Part shown: in pieces, positions 19,045 to 28,995 of the stretch
Layout of the letters: each line of letters begins with the position of its first letter
Position numbering within the stretch: position 1 is the stretch's first letter
Assembly (NCBI GenBank): GCA_016893485.2
Contig: JAFEKX020000001.1
Location: 4,836,001 to 4,900,000, forward strand
DNA: 64,000 nt
From: Streptomyces sp. P3
Lineage (GTDB): Bacteria > Actinomycetota > Actinomycetes > Streptomycetales > Streptomycetaceae
Direction: 5' to 3'
Made by a program: the position numbers and the translations under genes
Notes under the pieces: generated by a model
Told to the model about the DNA's origin: nothing
What the model saw: only the letters and a program-made list of their open reading frames with translations
Database searches by the model: none

Positions 19045-19853
19045 ATGTCTGACGTGACGTCCACCAGTACAGAGACCGCCGACCGTACCGAGACCGCCGA
19101 ACCCGGCGACGGGCCTCCTCGGCTCACCCGGCTCACCTTCCACAACCCCCTCTCCGAGGCGCGGGCCGACCGGATCGTGCGGCGGCTGGCCGGTGCCGGG
19201 CCGCGCACGGTGCTCGACATCGGCTGCGGGTGGGGCGAGTTGATGCTCCGGGTGCTGGCCGCCGTACCGGAGGCGCGGGGTGTCGGGGTCGATGTGAACG
19301 CGCGGGACCTGGCGCGCGGGCGGCGGGACGCCGAGGCGCAAAGGCTCGCGGAGCGGGTGGAGTTCGTCGAGGAGTCGGCCGTGGGGACCGGGCGCGGGCC
19401 GGCCGATCTCGTGCTGTGTCTCGGCGCGAGCCAGGCTCTCAGTGACGCGGAGCCTCCCGAGCACACCGTCGAGGCCCTGCGGGAGCTGCGGCGGCTCGTG
19501 GCCGACGGGGACGTGTGGTGCTGGGTGAGGGGTTCTGGCAACGCCCGCCCACGACGGCCGAGTTGGCCGGCATGTGGCCCGAGGCGCGTGCCGACGAGCA
19601 CTACGACCTGGCGACGCTCGTCGATCTCGCCGTGGCGGCCGGGTTCCGGCCCGAGTGGACCGAGACGGCGAACGCGGACGAGTGGGAGGAGTTCGAGTCG
19701 GGGTACCAGGCGGACGCGGAGGTGTGGCTCGCCGCGCACGGCGACCATCCGCTGGCCGCCGCGACCCGCGAACGCCTCGACCGGCACCGGGCCCAGTGGA
19801 TGAGCTACCGGGGCGTGTTGGGGATGGCCTACCTCACGCTCGTAGCGGCCTGA
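19045..19853 (+). CDS. class I SAM-dependent methyltransferase, one frameshift
   Basis: Predicted 269-residue methyltransferase with a Rossmann core. Motif I is TVLDIGCGWGELMLRVL and motif II is GVGVDVNARDLARGR; a motif-III-like ADLVLCLGASQAL follows. After correction of a missing G in the GGGG run 19507-19510 the protein reads GGRVVLGEGFW, then a C-terminal half typical of this family (AELAGMWPEARADEHYDLATLVDLA). Substrate unknown. The stop is at 19851-19853. Confidence 0.85.
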
Positions 19854-19910
19854 GACTCACGGCACCCCGCACTCATGTCGACCTGATACTCACGGCGGCC
19901 TGAAAGAGGT

Positions 19911-21152
19911 TCACGCGGGGACGTGCACCGTCTCCACGCGGCTCGCCACCAGCCGTTCGCGCTCGCGGCGGGCCGCCCGGCTGCGCAGCCGGAGGATCTG
20001 GCTGATGCCGACCGCCTGGAGGACGAAGATCACCGAGAAGGCGATCGAGTAGTTGTCGCCGGTCGCGTCGAGGAGCACGCCGACCAGGAACAGGGTCGTC
20101 ATCGAGGCCACGAAACCACCCATGTTGGTGATTCCGGAGGCGGTGCCCTGACGCTCCGGCGGATTCGCCGGGCGGGCGAAGTCGAAGCCGAGCATCGACG
20201 CGGGGCCACAGGAGCCGAGCACCGTGCACAGCACGATCAGCAGCCACATGGGCGCGTGCTCGCCGGGGTAGAGCAGCGTGACCGCCCACACCAGGGCCGT
20301 GGCGCCGACCGTGCCGAGCGCGAGCGGGAGCCGCGCGGTGTGGTGCCGGGCGACGATCTGGCCGTAGACCAGGCCGACGACCATGTTGGACAGGACGACG
20401 AGGGTGAGGAGTTCGCCCGCGGTGGCGCGGGACAGGCCCTGGGCCTGGACCAGGAACGGCAGGCCCCACAGGAGCAGGAACACCATCGCCGGGAACTGGG
20501 TGGTGAAGTGCACCCAAAGGCCGAGGCGGGTGCCCGGTTCGCGCCAGGAGGCGGCGATCTGGCGGCGGACGTAGGCCGCGCCGCGGTGCGGGAACGGCTC
20601 CGGCTCGTGCCCGTCCGGGTGGTCCTTCAGGAACAGCAGGAGCAGGACGAGGACTACGACGCCTGCCAGCGCGCTGCCCGCGAAGGCGGCCGTCCAGCCG
20701 ATGCCGTGCAGGAGGCGGGCGATGACCAGGGTGGAGACGAGGTTTCCGGCCATGCCCACGAGGCCGGCGAGCTGGGCGACCATCGGGCCGCGGCGGGCCG
20801 GGAACCAGCGGGTGCCGAGCCGCAGGACGCTGATGAACGTCATCGCGTCACCGCAGCCGAGCAGGGCGCGGGAGGCCAGGGCGGTGCCGTAGGACGGGGA
20901 GAACGCGAAGCCCAACTGGCCCGCGGTGAACAGCAGGACGCCGATCGTCAGGACCTTCTTGGTGCCGAGGCTGTCGACGAGGAGGCCGACGGGTATCTGC
21001 ATGCCCGCGTAGACCAGCAGCTGGAGGATCGAGAACGTCGACAGGGCCGAGGCGTTGACGTGGAACCGCTCGGCCGCGTCGAGGCCGGCGACACCGAGGG
21101 ACGTGCGGAAGATGACGGCGACGAAGTAGACGGAGACGCCGATGCTCCACAC
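19911..21152 (-). CDS. MFS transporter
   Basis: Twelve-helix major facilitator of 413 residues. The loop 2-3 signature appears as GLLVDSLGTKKVLTIG and a second-half equivalent lies after helix 8. Substrate unknown; the GntR gene just upstream suggests a small organic acid. The open frame starts at GTG 21152, directly before helix 1. Family members have about ten more residues, and a GTG at 21183 overlaps the end of the GntR reading frame, so a small indel in 21155-21175 may have hidden the true start. It is probably co-transcribed with the GntR gene. Confidence 0.88.
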   Translation of the reverse strand: MWSIGVSVYFVAVIFRTSLGVAGLDAAERFHVNASALSTFSILQLLVYAGMQIPVGLLVDSLGTKKVLTIGVLLFTAGQLGFAFSPSYGTALASRALLGCGDAMTFISVLRLGTRWFPARRGPMVAQLAGLVGMAGNLVSTLVIARLLHGIGWTAAFAGSALAGVVVLVLLLLFLKDHPDGHEPEPFPHRGAAYVRRQIAASWREPGTRLGLWVHFTTQFPAMVFLLLWGLPFLVQAQGLSRATAGELLTLVVLSNMVVGLVYGQIVARHHTARLPLALGTVGATALVWAVTLLYPGEHAPMWLLIVLCTVLGSCGPASMLGFDFARPANPPERQGTASGITNMGGFVASMTTLFLVGVLLDATGDNYSIAFSVIFVLQAVGISQILRLRSRAARRERERLVASRVETVHVPA

Positions 21153-21225
21153 GGCGACGGCCCGGCGTCCCCGGGCGGATCACCGGGCAGGGACAGCGAG
21201 GAAGCGGAACTCGAACTGCTGCTGC

Positions 21226-21938
21226 TCATCGGACCTCGCCCCGAGCCAGGTGGGAGAACCAGTCGACGTGCTGATGGACGATTCCCGCCGCCGCCTCGGC
21301 GTCCCCGTGCGCAGCGCGTCGAGGATCGCCGCGTGCTCGGTGAGCGTCTTGGCGATGCGGTCGGGGTGCGAGTGCATGATGGCGACGCCCATCCGGAGCT
21401 GGCGGTCGCGGAGTTGGTCGTAGAGCCGGGACAGGATCTCGTTGCCACCGCTGCGGACGATCTCGGCGTGGAAGCAGCGGTCGGTGACGGCGGCGCCGGC
21501 CAGGTCGCCCGCGGCGGCCTGTTCCTTCTGCCGGTCGAGGAGTTCCTCGAGGCGGGCGATGAGCGTCGGGGACGCCGGTACGACCTTGCGGACCGCGTGC
21601 TGCTCCACCAGCATCCGGGTCTCGACCACGTCCGCGATCTCCTGCGAGGAGACGGGCAGGACCAGGGCGCCCTTCTTCGGGTAGAGCCGGATCAGCCCCT
21701 CGGCCTCGAGCCGCAGCAGCGCCTCCCGCACGGGTGTCCGTGACACTCCTACGGCCTCGGCCAGCTCCCCCTCGGTGAGCAGGGTGCCGCCTTCGTAACG
21801 CCGGTCCAGGACACCCTGCTTGACGTGGGTGTAGACGCGGTCGGCGGCGGGCGGCTGCTTGACCGCGGGAGCGGGGGAAGGGGCGGAAGGGGCGGAACCA
21901 GTGGCGGCGAGGGGCGGAGCGGGGGACGGGGACGGCAT
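21226..21938 (-). CDS. GntR family (FCD) transcriptional regulator, one frameshift
   Basis: About 237 residues: a Pro/Ala-rich N-terminal extension, a winged helix-turn-helix (LTEGELAEAVGVSRTPVREALLRLEAEGLIRL) and an FCD ligand-binding domain with metal-binding His residues (DRCFHAEIVRSGGN, AIMHSHPDRI, EHAAILDAL). One G is missing from the CCCC/GGGG run 21303-21306; the corrected protein ends HVDWFSHLARGEVR at 21226. ATG 21938 is preferred. A TATGCT motif about 10 bases upstream suggests a short or leaderless transcript. It likely controls the adjacent MFS gene. Confidence 0.85.
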
Positions 21939-22211
21939 GAGGACAGCATAGATACAACACGTACGCATGAGGACGGGCGTCCAGGATGCGGACGGAACCG
22001 GGAGGGGGTAGGGGGCGTCTATGACGGTGCGCGTCGGTCGACAGGGGGTGTCACCGGGGCGGCGCACCGGGGGTGTGTCACACCTTCGTGAACCCGGCGC
22101 AGCAACCGCACAACCTTCTGTGCTAGTTACGTGTCACACACGTGCGGCCCTCCCATCCCCCTCCAACTGGGCCGCTCCTCAGGGGCATTCAACGTATTCG
22201 GGGTACCTCAG

Positions 22212-23123
22212 TTGATTACTGCCATTACCGGCATCAAGGGCAGCCGCTTCCGCAGAGCCGCCGCGGTCACCGTGACCGCAGGCGCCGTGCTCGCGGGCGG
22301 TGCCCTGACCGCGGCACCCGCGCAGGCCGTCACCACGCCCACGATCGTGGCCAAGGGCGGCTTCCTCATGAACAACGCCAACGGGTCGACGTTGTTCAAC
22401 AAGAAGATGGACACCAAGCTGTCCACCGGCTCGACCACGAAGATCATGACCGCCAAGGTCGTGCTCTCCCAGTCGAACCTGAACCTCGACTCGAAGGTCA
22501 CCATCCAGAAGGCCTACAGCGACTACGTCGTCGCCAAGAACGCCTCACAGGCCCACCTGATCGTCGGCGACAAGGTCACCGTCCGCCAGCTGCTCTACGG
22601 CCTGATGCTCCCGTCCGGCTGTGACGCGGCGTACGCCCTGGCCGACAAGTACGGCTCCGGTTCGACCCGGGCCGCGCGCGTGAAGTCGTTCATCGGCAAG
22701 ATGAACTCGACGGCGAGGACGCTCGGCCTGACGAACACGAAGTTCGACTCGTTCGACGGCATCGGCAACGGCAACAACTACTCGACGCCGCGCGACCTGA
22801 CGAAGCTCGCCAGCAACGTGATGAAGAACGCCACGTTCAAGGCGGTCGTCAAGACCAAGTCGTACAAGGCGAAGACGATCACCAGGACCGGCAGCATTCG
22901 CACCATGGCTGCCTGGACCAACACCAACACCCTGCTCAGCAGCTACAGCGGCACGATCGGCGTGAAGACCGGCTCCGGCCCCGAGGCGAAGTACTGCCTC
23001 GTCTTCGCCGCCACCCGCCACGGCAAGACGGTCATCGGCGCGGTCCTCGCGTCGACGTCGGTCAACCAGCGCTCGGCGGACGCGACGAAGCTGCTCAACT
23101 ATGGCTTCGCGCGGCTTGGCTGA
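22212..23123 (+). CDS. D-alanyl-D-alanine carboxypeptidase (S11 family)
   Basis: Exported penicillin-binding protein of the low-molecular-mass type, trimming peptidoglycan pentapeptides. The TTG start at 22212 opens a 303-residue protein with a Sec signal (RRAAAVTVTAGAVLAGGALTAAPAQA). Active-site motifs: SxxK in STGSTTKIM, SGC in place of the usual SxN (LMLPSGCDAAYALA), and KTG in IGVKTGSGP. A GTG/ATG alternative start is absent in frame near the signal peptide. Upstream, 22129-22143 is a palindrome with ACGTGT/ACACGT arms in the promoter region. A strong terminator follows. Confidence 0.9.
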   Translation: MITAITGIKGSRFRRAAAVTVTAGAVLAGGALTAAPAQAVTTPTIVAKGGFLMNNANGSTLFNKKMDTKLSTGSTTKIMTAKVVLSQSNLNLDSKVTIQKAYSDYVVAKNASQAHLIVGDKVTVRQLLYGLMLPSGCDAAYALADKYGSGSTRAARVKSFIGKMNSTARTLGLTNTKFDSFDGIGNGNNYSTPRDLTKLASNVMKNATFKAVVKTKSYKAKTITRTGSIRTMAAWTNTNTLLSSYSGTIGVKTGSGPEAKYCLVFAATRHGKTVIGAVLASTSVNQRSADATKLLNYGFARLG

Positions 23124-23155
23124 CGTTCGCTCAGCCTGTTGACCAACCAGAACCG

Positions 23156-23187
23156 AGGGACCTGCCGCATGCCAGCGGCGGGTCCCT
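23156..23187 (+). terminator. terminator of the carboxypeptidase gene
   Basis: A 13-bp stem with one T-G wobble (AGGGACCTGCCGC against GCGGCGGGTCCCT), a 6-base loop and a trailing TTTG lies 33 bases after the stop. Confidence 0.75.
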
Positions 23188-23277
23188 TTGTCGTACGGCT
23201 GTGTCGTCCGCCTTTGCCTTACGACGGCTTGGCCTACGGCTGCTCGCACGACCGCCACATGAGGAGTTGAGTCGGCG

Positions 23278-24009
23278 ATGTCGGCGAACGACCAGGAACT
23301 GACGAAGTACTTCGCCCTTGAGGGCGCCCGAACTCTGCTCAGCCGGTACAGGGACGTCAGCAATCCCGTCCCTGACGACGCCGAGGCATGGCGGCGAGAC
23401 CTGTTCCCGGTGACCCGGGGACTGTGGAACGCCGGGGAGGACGGGGACGGAACCTGTACGAGATCGCGGCCGAACTCCGCCTCGCAGCGGACCTGTTCGC
23501 ACGGGACCCGGCCGGCGGACACCCCGCCCTCGCGAACTTCCCGAGGGCCGAGCCGGCCGCCCGCACACCCGAGGTCTACCGGGCGGTGGCCGACCATGTG
23601 GAGCACTGGGCGGCGCCATTCGACCGGGAAGCGCTCTTCGGGACTCCCCTGACCGCCCATGAACTCGCCCTGCGGTTCCCCGGTTGCGTCAGTTCCTGGT
23701 GAACTACTTCGGCCAGGACGGACTCGCCGTCGACGACGACATGCAGGACGCCACGCTGGAGGAAGGCCTCCACCTGGTCATCTCGGACACCCACCCGTGG
23801 TGCCCTTGGCAGCTGCCGGGGCTGATCGCCGAGTGCGCGGAGGCGCGCGCGGCGTTCCACACCGAGGAGCAGTTGGACGCGTTCTTCGGCGGGGGCGGGA
23901 TGGGAGGGGGTCGGCCGGCGAACGGTTCACCGACTTCTTCCCGATCGTCGTCGACACGTTCACGGAACACCTGAGGGAAGCGCACGCGCCGTTGTGGGAG
24001 CGGGGCTAG
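23278..24009 (+). CDS. uncharacterised cytoplasmic protein, three frameshifts
   Basis: No family recognised. Restoring one base in each of the runs 23443-23446, 23678-23681 and 23906-23910 gives one protein of about 244 residues from ATG 23278 to TAG 24009. It is acidic and helical, with WCPWQLPGLIAECAEAR and a Gly-rich hinge (FFGGGGMGGG) before the C-terminal FFPIVVDTFTEHLREAHAP. There is no signal peptide or membrane segment. Its stop shares a CTAG with the stop of the convergent DUF397 gene. The position beside a WhiJ-like cassette and toxin genes is suggestive but not proof of a link. Confidence 0.6.
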
Positions 24010-24205
24010 ACGGCACCCACGTGCGCTGTGAACGCGGTCCAGGTGGTGGGTGTGAGCCGGACTATCGCCCCGGTCCTATCGCCCCGTCCACGTCCTTCGA
24101 GTCACGGACGGCGATCGTGCCGGGGATGTTGCGGGCGACCTCGACGCACTCGCCGTTGCCGCTGCTGTACGTGGACTTGGTGAACTCGAAGGGGGCACGG
24201 CTCAC
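24006..24205 (-). CDS. DUF397 protein, one frameshift
   Basis: Small regulatory partner protein of the type that follows WhiJ-like XRE genes throughout Streptomyces. It reads FTKSTYSSGNGECVEVAR, then VRDSKD, the two DUF397 hallmarks. Adding one base to the CCCC run 24068-24071 extends it through VRLTPTTWTAFTAHVGAV to TAG 24008-24006, 66 residues in all, the normal size. The frame holds a short duplication of GGGGCGATAG that inserts about three residues before the tail. The GTG start overlaps the stop of the XRE gene by GTGA, with AAGGAG upstream. Confidence 0.85.
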
Positions 24206-25081
24206 AGCTCCTTGCGGATACGTTCGATCAGGGCAGTGGAATCGCGAAGGGCGAGTCCGCTGCGGGCGATCCGCTCGAACGTGGTGTTGTGGCGTACGGC
24301 GTCGGCCTCGCTCTCCAGCCACAGGGTAGATGAGGTGGTGTCCATGTAGACCACGTCCATCGCACCGGGTTCCGCGAAGGACACGACGCTGAAGGCGCTG
24401 GTCATGCCGGGGTGGGAACCAGCGAGGAACGGAACCACCTGAAGCCGGACGTTCGGTCGGCGGGCCACCTCCACCAGATGCGCCATTTGCACACGCATCA
24501 CCTCACGGCCGCCGACGAGTTGGCGCAACGCCCCTTCGCCCACCACCGCCCACAGGTTGAGAGGGCGCGTCCGCCAGCCGTGCCTGTCGCGCGATCTTCG
24601 CCTCGACGAAGCGCTCGACATCGTCCGGGTCGTCCCAGTCGGCATTGCCGATCGCGAGAGCGCGGGCATAGTCCGGGGTCTGCAACAGGCCCGGGACAAA
24701 AGCGCCTTGCCATGTGCGGACCCCGGTCGCGATGTCCTCCAGGGCCACGTACTCCACCAGGGCACGCAACTCGGGGTACTGGTTCCACCATCCCTTGGCC
24801 TTGCGGCGCTCACGGTCCGTCCTGGCGAGGCTGAGCAACCGCTCCACGGCCTTCGGGTCGGTCACGCCGTACAGATCGCACAGGATTCGGATGTCGGGAT
24901 CCCGGAACGGCACCCACCCGCGCTCCATCTTGGCGACCTTCGCCGCCGTCGCCGACAGAGCCTCGGCGGCCTGCGGCTGGGTGAGCTGCGCCTCGTCACG
25001 CAGCCTCAGCAGCTCACCGCCCAACTTGCGGGCGAGAACGGTGGACACGCGATTCCCGCGCATGAACTGGCCTGCGGTCAC
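24202..25081 (-). CDS. WhiJ-like XRE family regulator with DUF5753 domain, one frameshift
   Basis: Transcriptional regulator of about 293 residues. An N-terminal helix-turn-helix (RLRDEAQLTQPQAAEALSAT, then AKVAKMERGW) is followed by a DUF5753 ligand or partner domain (FVPGLLQTPDYARAL, VVGEGALRQLVGG, VPFLAGSHPGMTSAFSV). Removing one G from the GGG at 24563-24565 joins the halves, so this appears to be an insertion. The GTG start at 25081 has GGGAGG 10-15 bases upstream. It is coupled to the DUF397 gene and divergent from an ATPase-domain gene, the usual three-gene arrangement. Confidence 0.9.
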
Positions 25082-25312
25082 GTCGGATTACCTCCCGGGT
25101 CGCGGCCAGTGTGCAGTTCACCGAAGCAGCACCGCAAGCAAATCCGGGGACAGATTTCCCCGAGACTGCTTGCACACTCTTCAAGGAACTCGCTACCTTC
25201 AGTACTCAATCGCCCACCCAGCGAAACCAGTTAGCGGAAGTGCACCGCGCTGCCCTCGCACAGCACGGCAGAGCCACCCCACCTGGCCCGTCCCCCACGG
25301 AGGTGCCTCCCG

Positions 25313-25761
25313 GTGACCGACTCCTGTCCTCCCGGACTCCCAAGCCCCACGACCGCCGCTACGACCACTACGACGCCGTCACCTACACCCCGTACCCGAT
25401 CAACATCCCCCGCGCCCGCAGACACGTCGCCCACCTCACCGCAGCCTGGGGACACCCCCACTCCGCGGGCGACGCGGCGCTACTGGCAAGCGAGTTGTGC
25501 ACGAACGCCTTACTCCACGGGTGCCTCCGGGACCGCCTGTTCCGCGTGGAGACGTCCCTCACCGGCAACGCCCTGCGCGTGGCGGTCACCGACCCGAGAG
25601 GCGAGCGACTCCCGTATCCCCAAACCTCCACCCCGGAGGACCAGTTCGGCCGCGGCCTGCTCATCGTCCGTACGCTCGCTGCCCGTTGGGCGGTGGAGAG
25701 ACTCACCGTCGGGAAGACCGTGTGGGCGGAGCTGAACATCCCGGGGCGCCACGAGGCGTAA
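25313..25761 (+). CDS. anti-sigma factor-type ATP-binding protein, one frameshift
   Basis: Small GHKL-type ATPase of about 149 residues like RsbW/AbaA-type regulators, which bind and inhibit sigma or partner proteins. The N box is ALLASELCTNALLHG and the G1/G2 region VAVTDPRGERLP and FGRGLLIVRTLAARW. GTG 25313 is chosen because GGAGG lies 10 bases upstream. Adding one C to the CCCC run 25345-25348 joins VTDSCPPGLPSP to HDRRYDHYDAVTYTPYP. It completes the XRE/DUF397/ATPase cassette. Confidence 0.87.
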
Positions 25762-25884
25762 CTCCGCGACACGGCAAGGTCATCCGCCGGCCTGACCGCC
25801 TCGCTTCGAGGTCACTGCGAACCGTAGGATTATTGCAACAGCAAGTGACGTGTGATGTCGACGCGACGGGGGCGGAGATACGGC

Positions 25885-26316
25885 ATGGCAGTGCCCGGAA
25901 CCGGAGCGGGCCAGGGCGGCAACCCTGACCTGCACGTCACCTCCGCCGACCTCACCAAGCTCGCCGGTGACCTCGACGACATGCAGGACCACCTCGACAA
26001 GCAGGTCAGACGGATGGACGCGGTCGTCGACCGCATCGAGGCCGGCTGGCGCGGGCCGGCGGCGACGGCGTACCGCGAGTTCCACCGCACGGCGACCGAG
26101 GACGCCGTACGCATCCGCGAAGTGATGAAGTTGCTGGAGCAGGCCGTGCGGATGAGCCGGGACGGTTTCTCCGCGCACGACATCGAGGTGCTGGAGCAGA
26201 TGCGGAGGATCCAGGTGGACGTCGGCAGCGAGGTCGACAAGCTGTCGACGCCCAACACGGAGGCGGCGACGGGAGCCGAGGGGGCGCCCCCGCGCAGCAG
26301 CCTCGACTCCTTCTGA
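25885..26316 (+). CDS. WXG100-type protein (type VII secretion related)
   Basis: The 143-residue protein has a helical hairpin with a central WRG motif (IEAGWRGPAATAYREFHRTA), as in WXG100 proteins that act as partners or adaptors for type VII export. The helices before and after the motif run about residues 15-50 and 60-100. The C-terminal 40 residues are Gly/Ala/Ser-rich. It is the first gene of a four- to six-gene toxin locus reading rightward. No ESX ATPase gene is in the window. Confidence 0.8.
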   Translation: MAVPGTGAGQGGNPDLHVTSADLTKLAGDLDDMQDHLDKQVRRMDAVVDRIEAGWRGPAATAYREFHRTATEDAVRIREVMKLLEQAVRMSRDGFSAHDIEVLEQMRRIQVDVGSEVDKLSTPNTEAATGAEGAPPRSSLDSF

Positions 26317-26406
26317 ACTCTGCTGACCGCCCTCTAACCCTTCTTCACGCGAGCTGCCAAGTGCCGCTCAGCCAGCCATAGTTACCGACCGATATCCAGG
26401 GGGATC

Positions 26407-26720
26407 ATGTCGACCGGGGCTTCCGCCGACGACCACATAGCCGTCTCCTTCGCCACGCTCCACGACCTCGCCGCCGAGCTGGAGGACATCCTCAAGCAGC
26501 TCAACGGCAAACTCGACGACCTCTACGACCGCGCCGAACCGGTCGTCCTGTCATGGAAGGGCGAGGCCCGCGAGGTCTTCGTCGAGAAGCTCGACGAGTG
26601 GGACAGGTCGGCGCAGGACCTGCAGGCCGCGCAGAAGTGGCTGCACGCGTATGTGACGACCGGTCATGCGAACTACGCGGCGGCTCATCGGGCGGTGCTG
26701 CGTGGGTGGGGGCGGGCTGA
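26407..26720 (+). CDS. second WXG100-type protein, probable frameshift at the 3' end
   Basis: About 104 residues: a helical hairpin with VVLSWKGEAREVFVEKLDEW as the WxG-like turn, and a second helix ending AAHRAVLRGW. The open frame continues to 26820 with unrelated residues. One added G in the GGGGG run 26708-26712 gives a stop at 26718-26720, overlapping the ATG of the next gene (TGATG), which fits the operon. With the preceding gene it may form a heterodimer that guides the toxin for export. Confidence 0.75.
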
Positions 26721-28396
26721 TGAGCACCCCGGCGCCTCCCGGGAACGGAAAGATCGATGTCACTCCGACCGTCCTTTACGGCGTCTCAACGGGCATAGCG
26801 GGCCAACAGGACCCTCTTGACCGTGGCGTCAAGTCGTTCCTCGACGAACTGGCCCGGTACCCGGACGGCGGCGGGCGGGGTGCGGCGATGAAGGACTTCA
26901 CATCCGCCTACCTGAAAGTCGCCGAGCGCTTCTTGGAGGTCTGGGCGAAGTCGGTGGTGAGCGTGGGAGGAGCCGCTGTCGGCTTCACGTCCACCGCCAA
27001 CAACTACGCGGCGGCCGACGCGGCCACCCACCCTTCGCCCACAGGACAGCCGACGCATCGGCCGAACCCGCATGTCATCGACAAAGCCCCCGCCTACGGC
27101 CCGGTCACCGATTTCAAGTGGGGGACATCGACGCGGGCCAGGACCTGATGCAGGAGGCCCTCGAAGGCCTGGAAGCCGTGGTCCTGGCTGTCATGCGTCC
27201 CCTGCTGGAGCACGAGTGCCGTTGGGGCAAGGCGGCGACGATCCTCCCGTTGCCCAATCATCTGCGCCTGTACTCGATCTCCCAGGCGTGGCGCATGCCG
27301 CAGACCACGCTCGGGATGGTGGACGGAACACTGACGGGCCTCGTCGGCAGCATCACCGACCAGACCGACCAGGACTGGTACAACGCGATGCGGACGTTCT
27401 GCAGCACGCTGTGGGGACGTCAGCCTGGGGCAAAACCCGTGAAGGGTACGACTGGGCCAACGACGACGCGAAAAAGAGGGGAAGCAGCCATCCCGTCTTC
27501 GCCGTTCTCTTCGACACGTGCGATGCCATGGTCGATGCGATCTACAACGTCGCGAAGGCCGCCGAGGACGTCCGGGACGATCTGCACCGGATCTACCGCC
27601 AAGCCGTTGTCGACAGCATCAAGCAACTCGATCCCAGACATCTGGACGTCACGGACGCGAAGAGCCTGGTAAAAGGACTGTGGCATGTAGGCAAGGGCCT
27701 GGTCGCGGACGTCTCCGTCGGGGTCGTCCTTAACATCGACGAGGGCGCCCTGAACGACGCCGTGTCGGCCTACGAAAACCGCGTTCACCGACAGGCCGCC
27801 GAAATCAACGCGTTGCTGCCGGCCCTGGACGAGGCGTACACGAGCGCACCGACCTTCAATGCCGAAACGGCCAGGGCAGAGGCGTTCGGCGCGCGGGCGT
27901 TGACGGACTTCCAGAAGGATCCCTCTACACGGTTCCGGGAGATGACGAGTCCCATCACCGCTTTCCCGTCGACCTCGCCAATCAGGAAGGGCTGGCAGGC
28001 TCGCACGTCATCGACAAGCACGTGGGAAAGACGGACGAGCAATTGGAGCAGAGGCTTCGCGACCAGGCCACCATACGTAGGGACGGTACGGTCGCGCCGA
28101 TCGCCGCATCGACTTTCACCGACCTGACCTCGGCACAACGCTACACACAGGGCGTCCTCGACGACCCGGGCAACGAGCAGAAGATCGCGAACTGGCTCGC
28201 CGGCAACCCGGATCCGGACCGCTCCAAGCGAACCGTGGGACTCGCCTTCAACGACAGCGTGGGAAGGACGTGGACGCGAGGTGACTCCACTGCCCACGAC
28301 TCGCATATCGTCAATGTGACCTTGAAACCCCGTCCGGGCGGGCATCCGCCGTACGTCGTCCTCACTTCGATGCCCAGCGACAGGGTTCAGTCATGA
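26720..28396 (+). CDS. polymorphic toxin with RNase A-like C-terminal domain, three frameshifts
   Basis: About 559 residues. Residues 1-110 form a helical, WXG/ESX-like region (GVKSFLDELARYPDG, AYLKVAERFLEVWAKSV), the likely export domain. A long helical middle includes WDTC-like and AVVDSIKQLD segments. The C-terminal ~130 residues match the bacterial RNase A-like toxin domain of contact-dependent inhibition proteins: GSHVIDKHVGKTDEQLEQRL, then STFTDLTSAQRYTQGVLDD, WLAGN and PPYVVLTSMP. Such domains cut RNA in target cells. Breaks lie at runs 27120-27124 and 27413-27416 and near 27918-27926. An immunity-type gene follows at 13 bp. Confidence 0.8.
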
Positions 28397-28409
28397 GGAA
28401 CAACAAGCC

Positions 28410-28982
28410 ATGAGAGGGCGACCGGTGATCGACTCCGCTTCCTGGGAATCGGCTCTGCTGGAACTGTTCGGCGGGGCGTTGGCCTTCGCCGCGGCGGGTC
28501 CTCGGAACCATGATGACTGGCGCCGGGACGTGCAGGCCGTCATGACACTGAACGTCCCGGACCCACGGCGTTGGGGGTCCCTGAATGTCACACCGTCAGG
28601 GCCCGGTGGCGAGAAAAGCCAGGAAACACCCTTTGCCGACCTGCGCCTCGAAGAGTTCGATTCGCTCCTGTACCGAGTGGGATATAAATCCGCGTCCCAG
28701 CTACTGGTCGCCCTGCAAGGTCAATACTATCAATCGTCAAACATTCCTGATTTCGAGAACCGCAAAGAGCGACTCTTCGAGTGCGCCGATATCGTTCTGT
28801 CAAGATTTTCCGCAGAAGCCGTCTACTACACCAACCTGGCTGCTGCCCGAGTGGATCCGGATATGGATTTACTGAATCCCGATGCTGAATGGAACTGTCT
28901 TTCCAGATTCACCACCGACTGTGGCCTCGTTGTCGTGTCGGACTCCGAAGTGGGAGTTTTCTGGGCCTTCGACGAAGACTGA
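28410..28982 (+). CDS. putative immunity protein of the RNase A-like toxin
   Basis: Intact 190-residue acidic protein with no recognisable family, signal peptide or membrane segment. It starts 13 bases after the toxin stop with GAGG upstream of the ATG, the expected place for a cognate immunity gene. The DNA is clearly AT-richer than its neighbours and uses codons such as ATA, TTA-flanking AAT and TCA more freely (for example 28680-28820), a sign of recent transfer. Sequence features are DWRRDVQAVMTLN near residue 40, LLYRVGYKSASQLLVALQGQ and a very acidic C-terminus (VFWAFDED). Function is inferred from position only. Confidence 0.6.
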   Translation: MRGRPVIDSASWESALLELFGGALAFAAAGPRNHDDWRRDVQAVMTLNVPDPRRWGSLNVTPSGPGGEKSQETPFADLRLEEFDSLLYRVGYKSASQLLVALQGQYYQSSNIPDFENRKERLFECADIVLSRFSAEAVYYTNLAAARVDPDMDLLNPDAEWNCLSRFTTDCGLVVVSDSEVGVFWAFDED

Positions 28983-28995
28983 GAGCGAGCAACGA

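Noticed and set aside
18348..19787. 479-codon minus-strand frame opposite the hydrolase and methyltransferase genes
   Set aside because: Ser/Arg/Thr-rich translation without domains; both plus-strand genes are recognised families.
19923..21743. 606-codon plus-strand frame over the MFS and GntR genes
   Set aside because: His/Glu/Arg-rich low-complexity shadow of minus-strand genes with clear transporter and regulator motifs.
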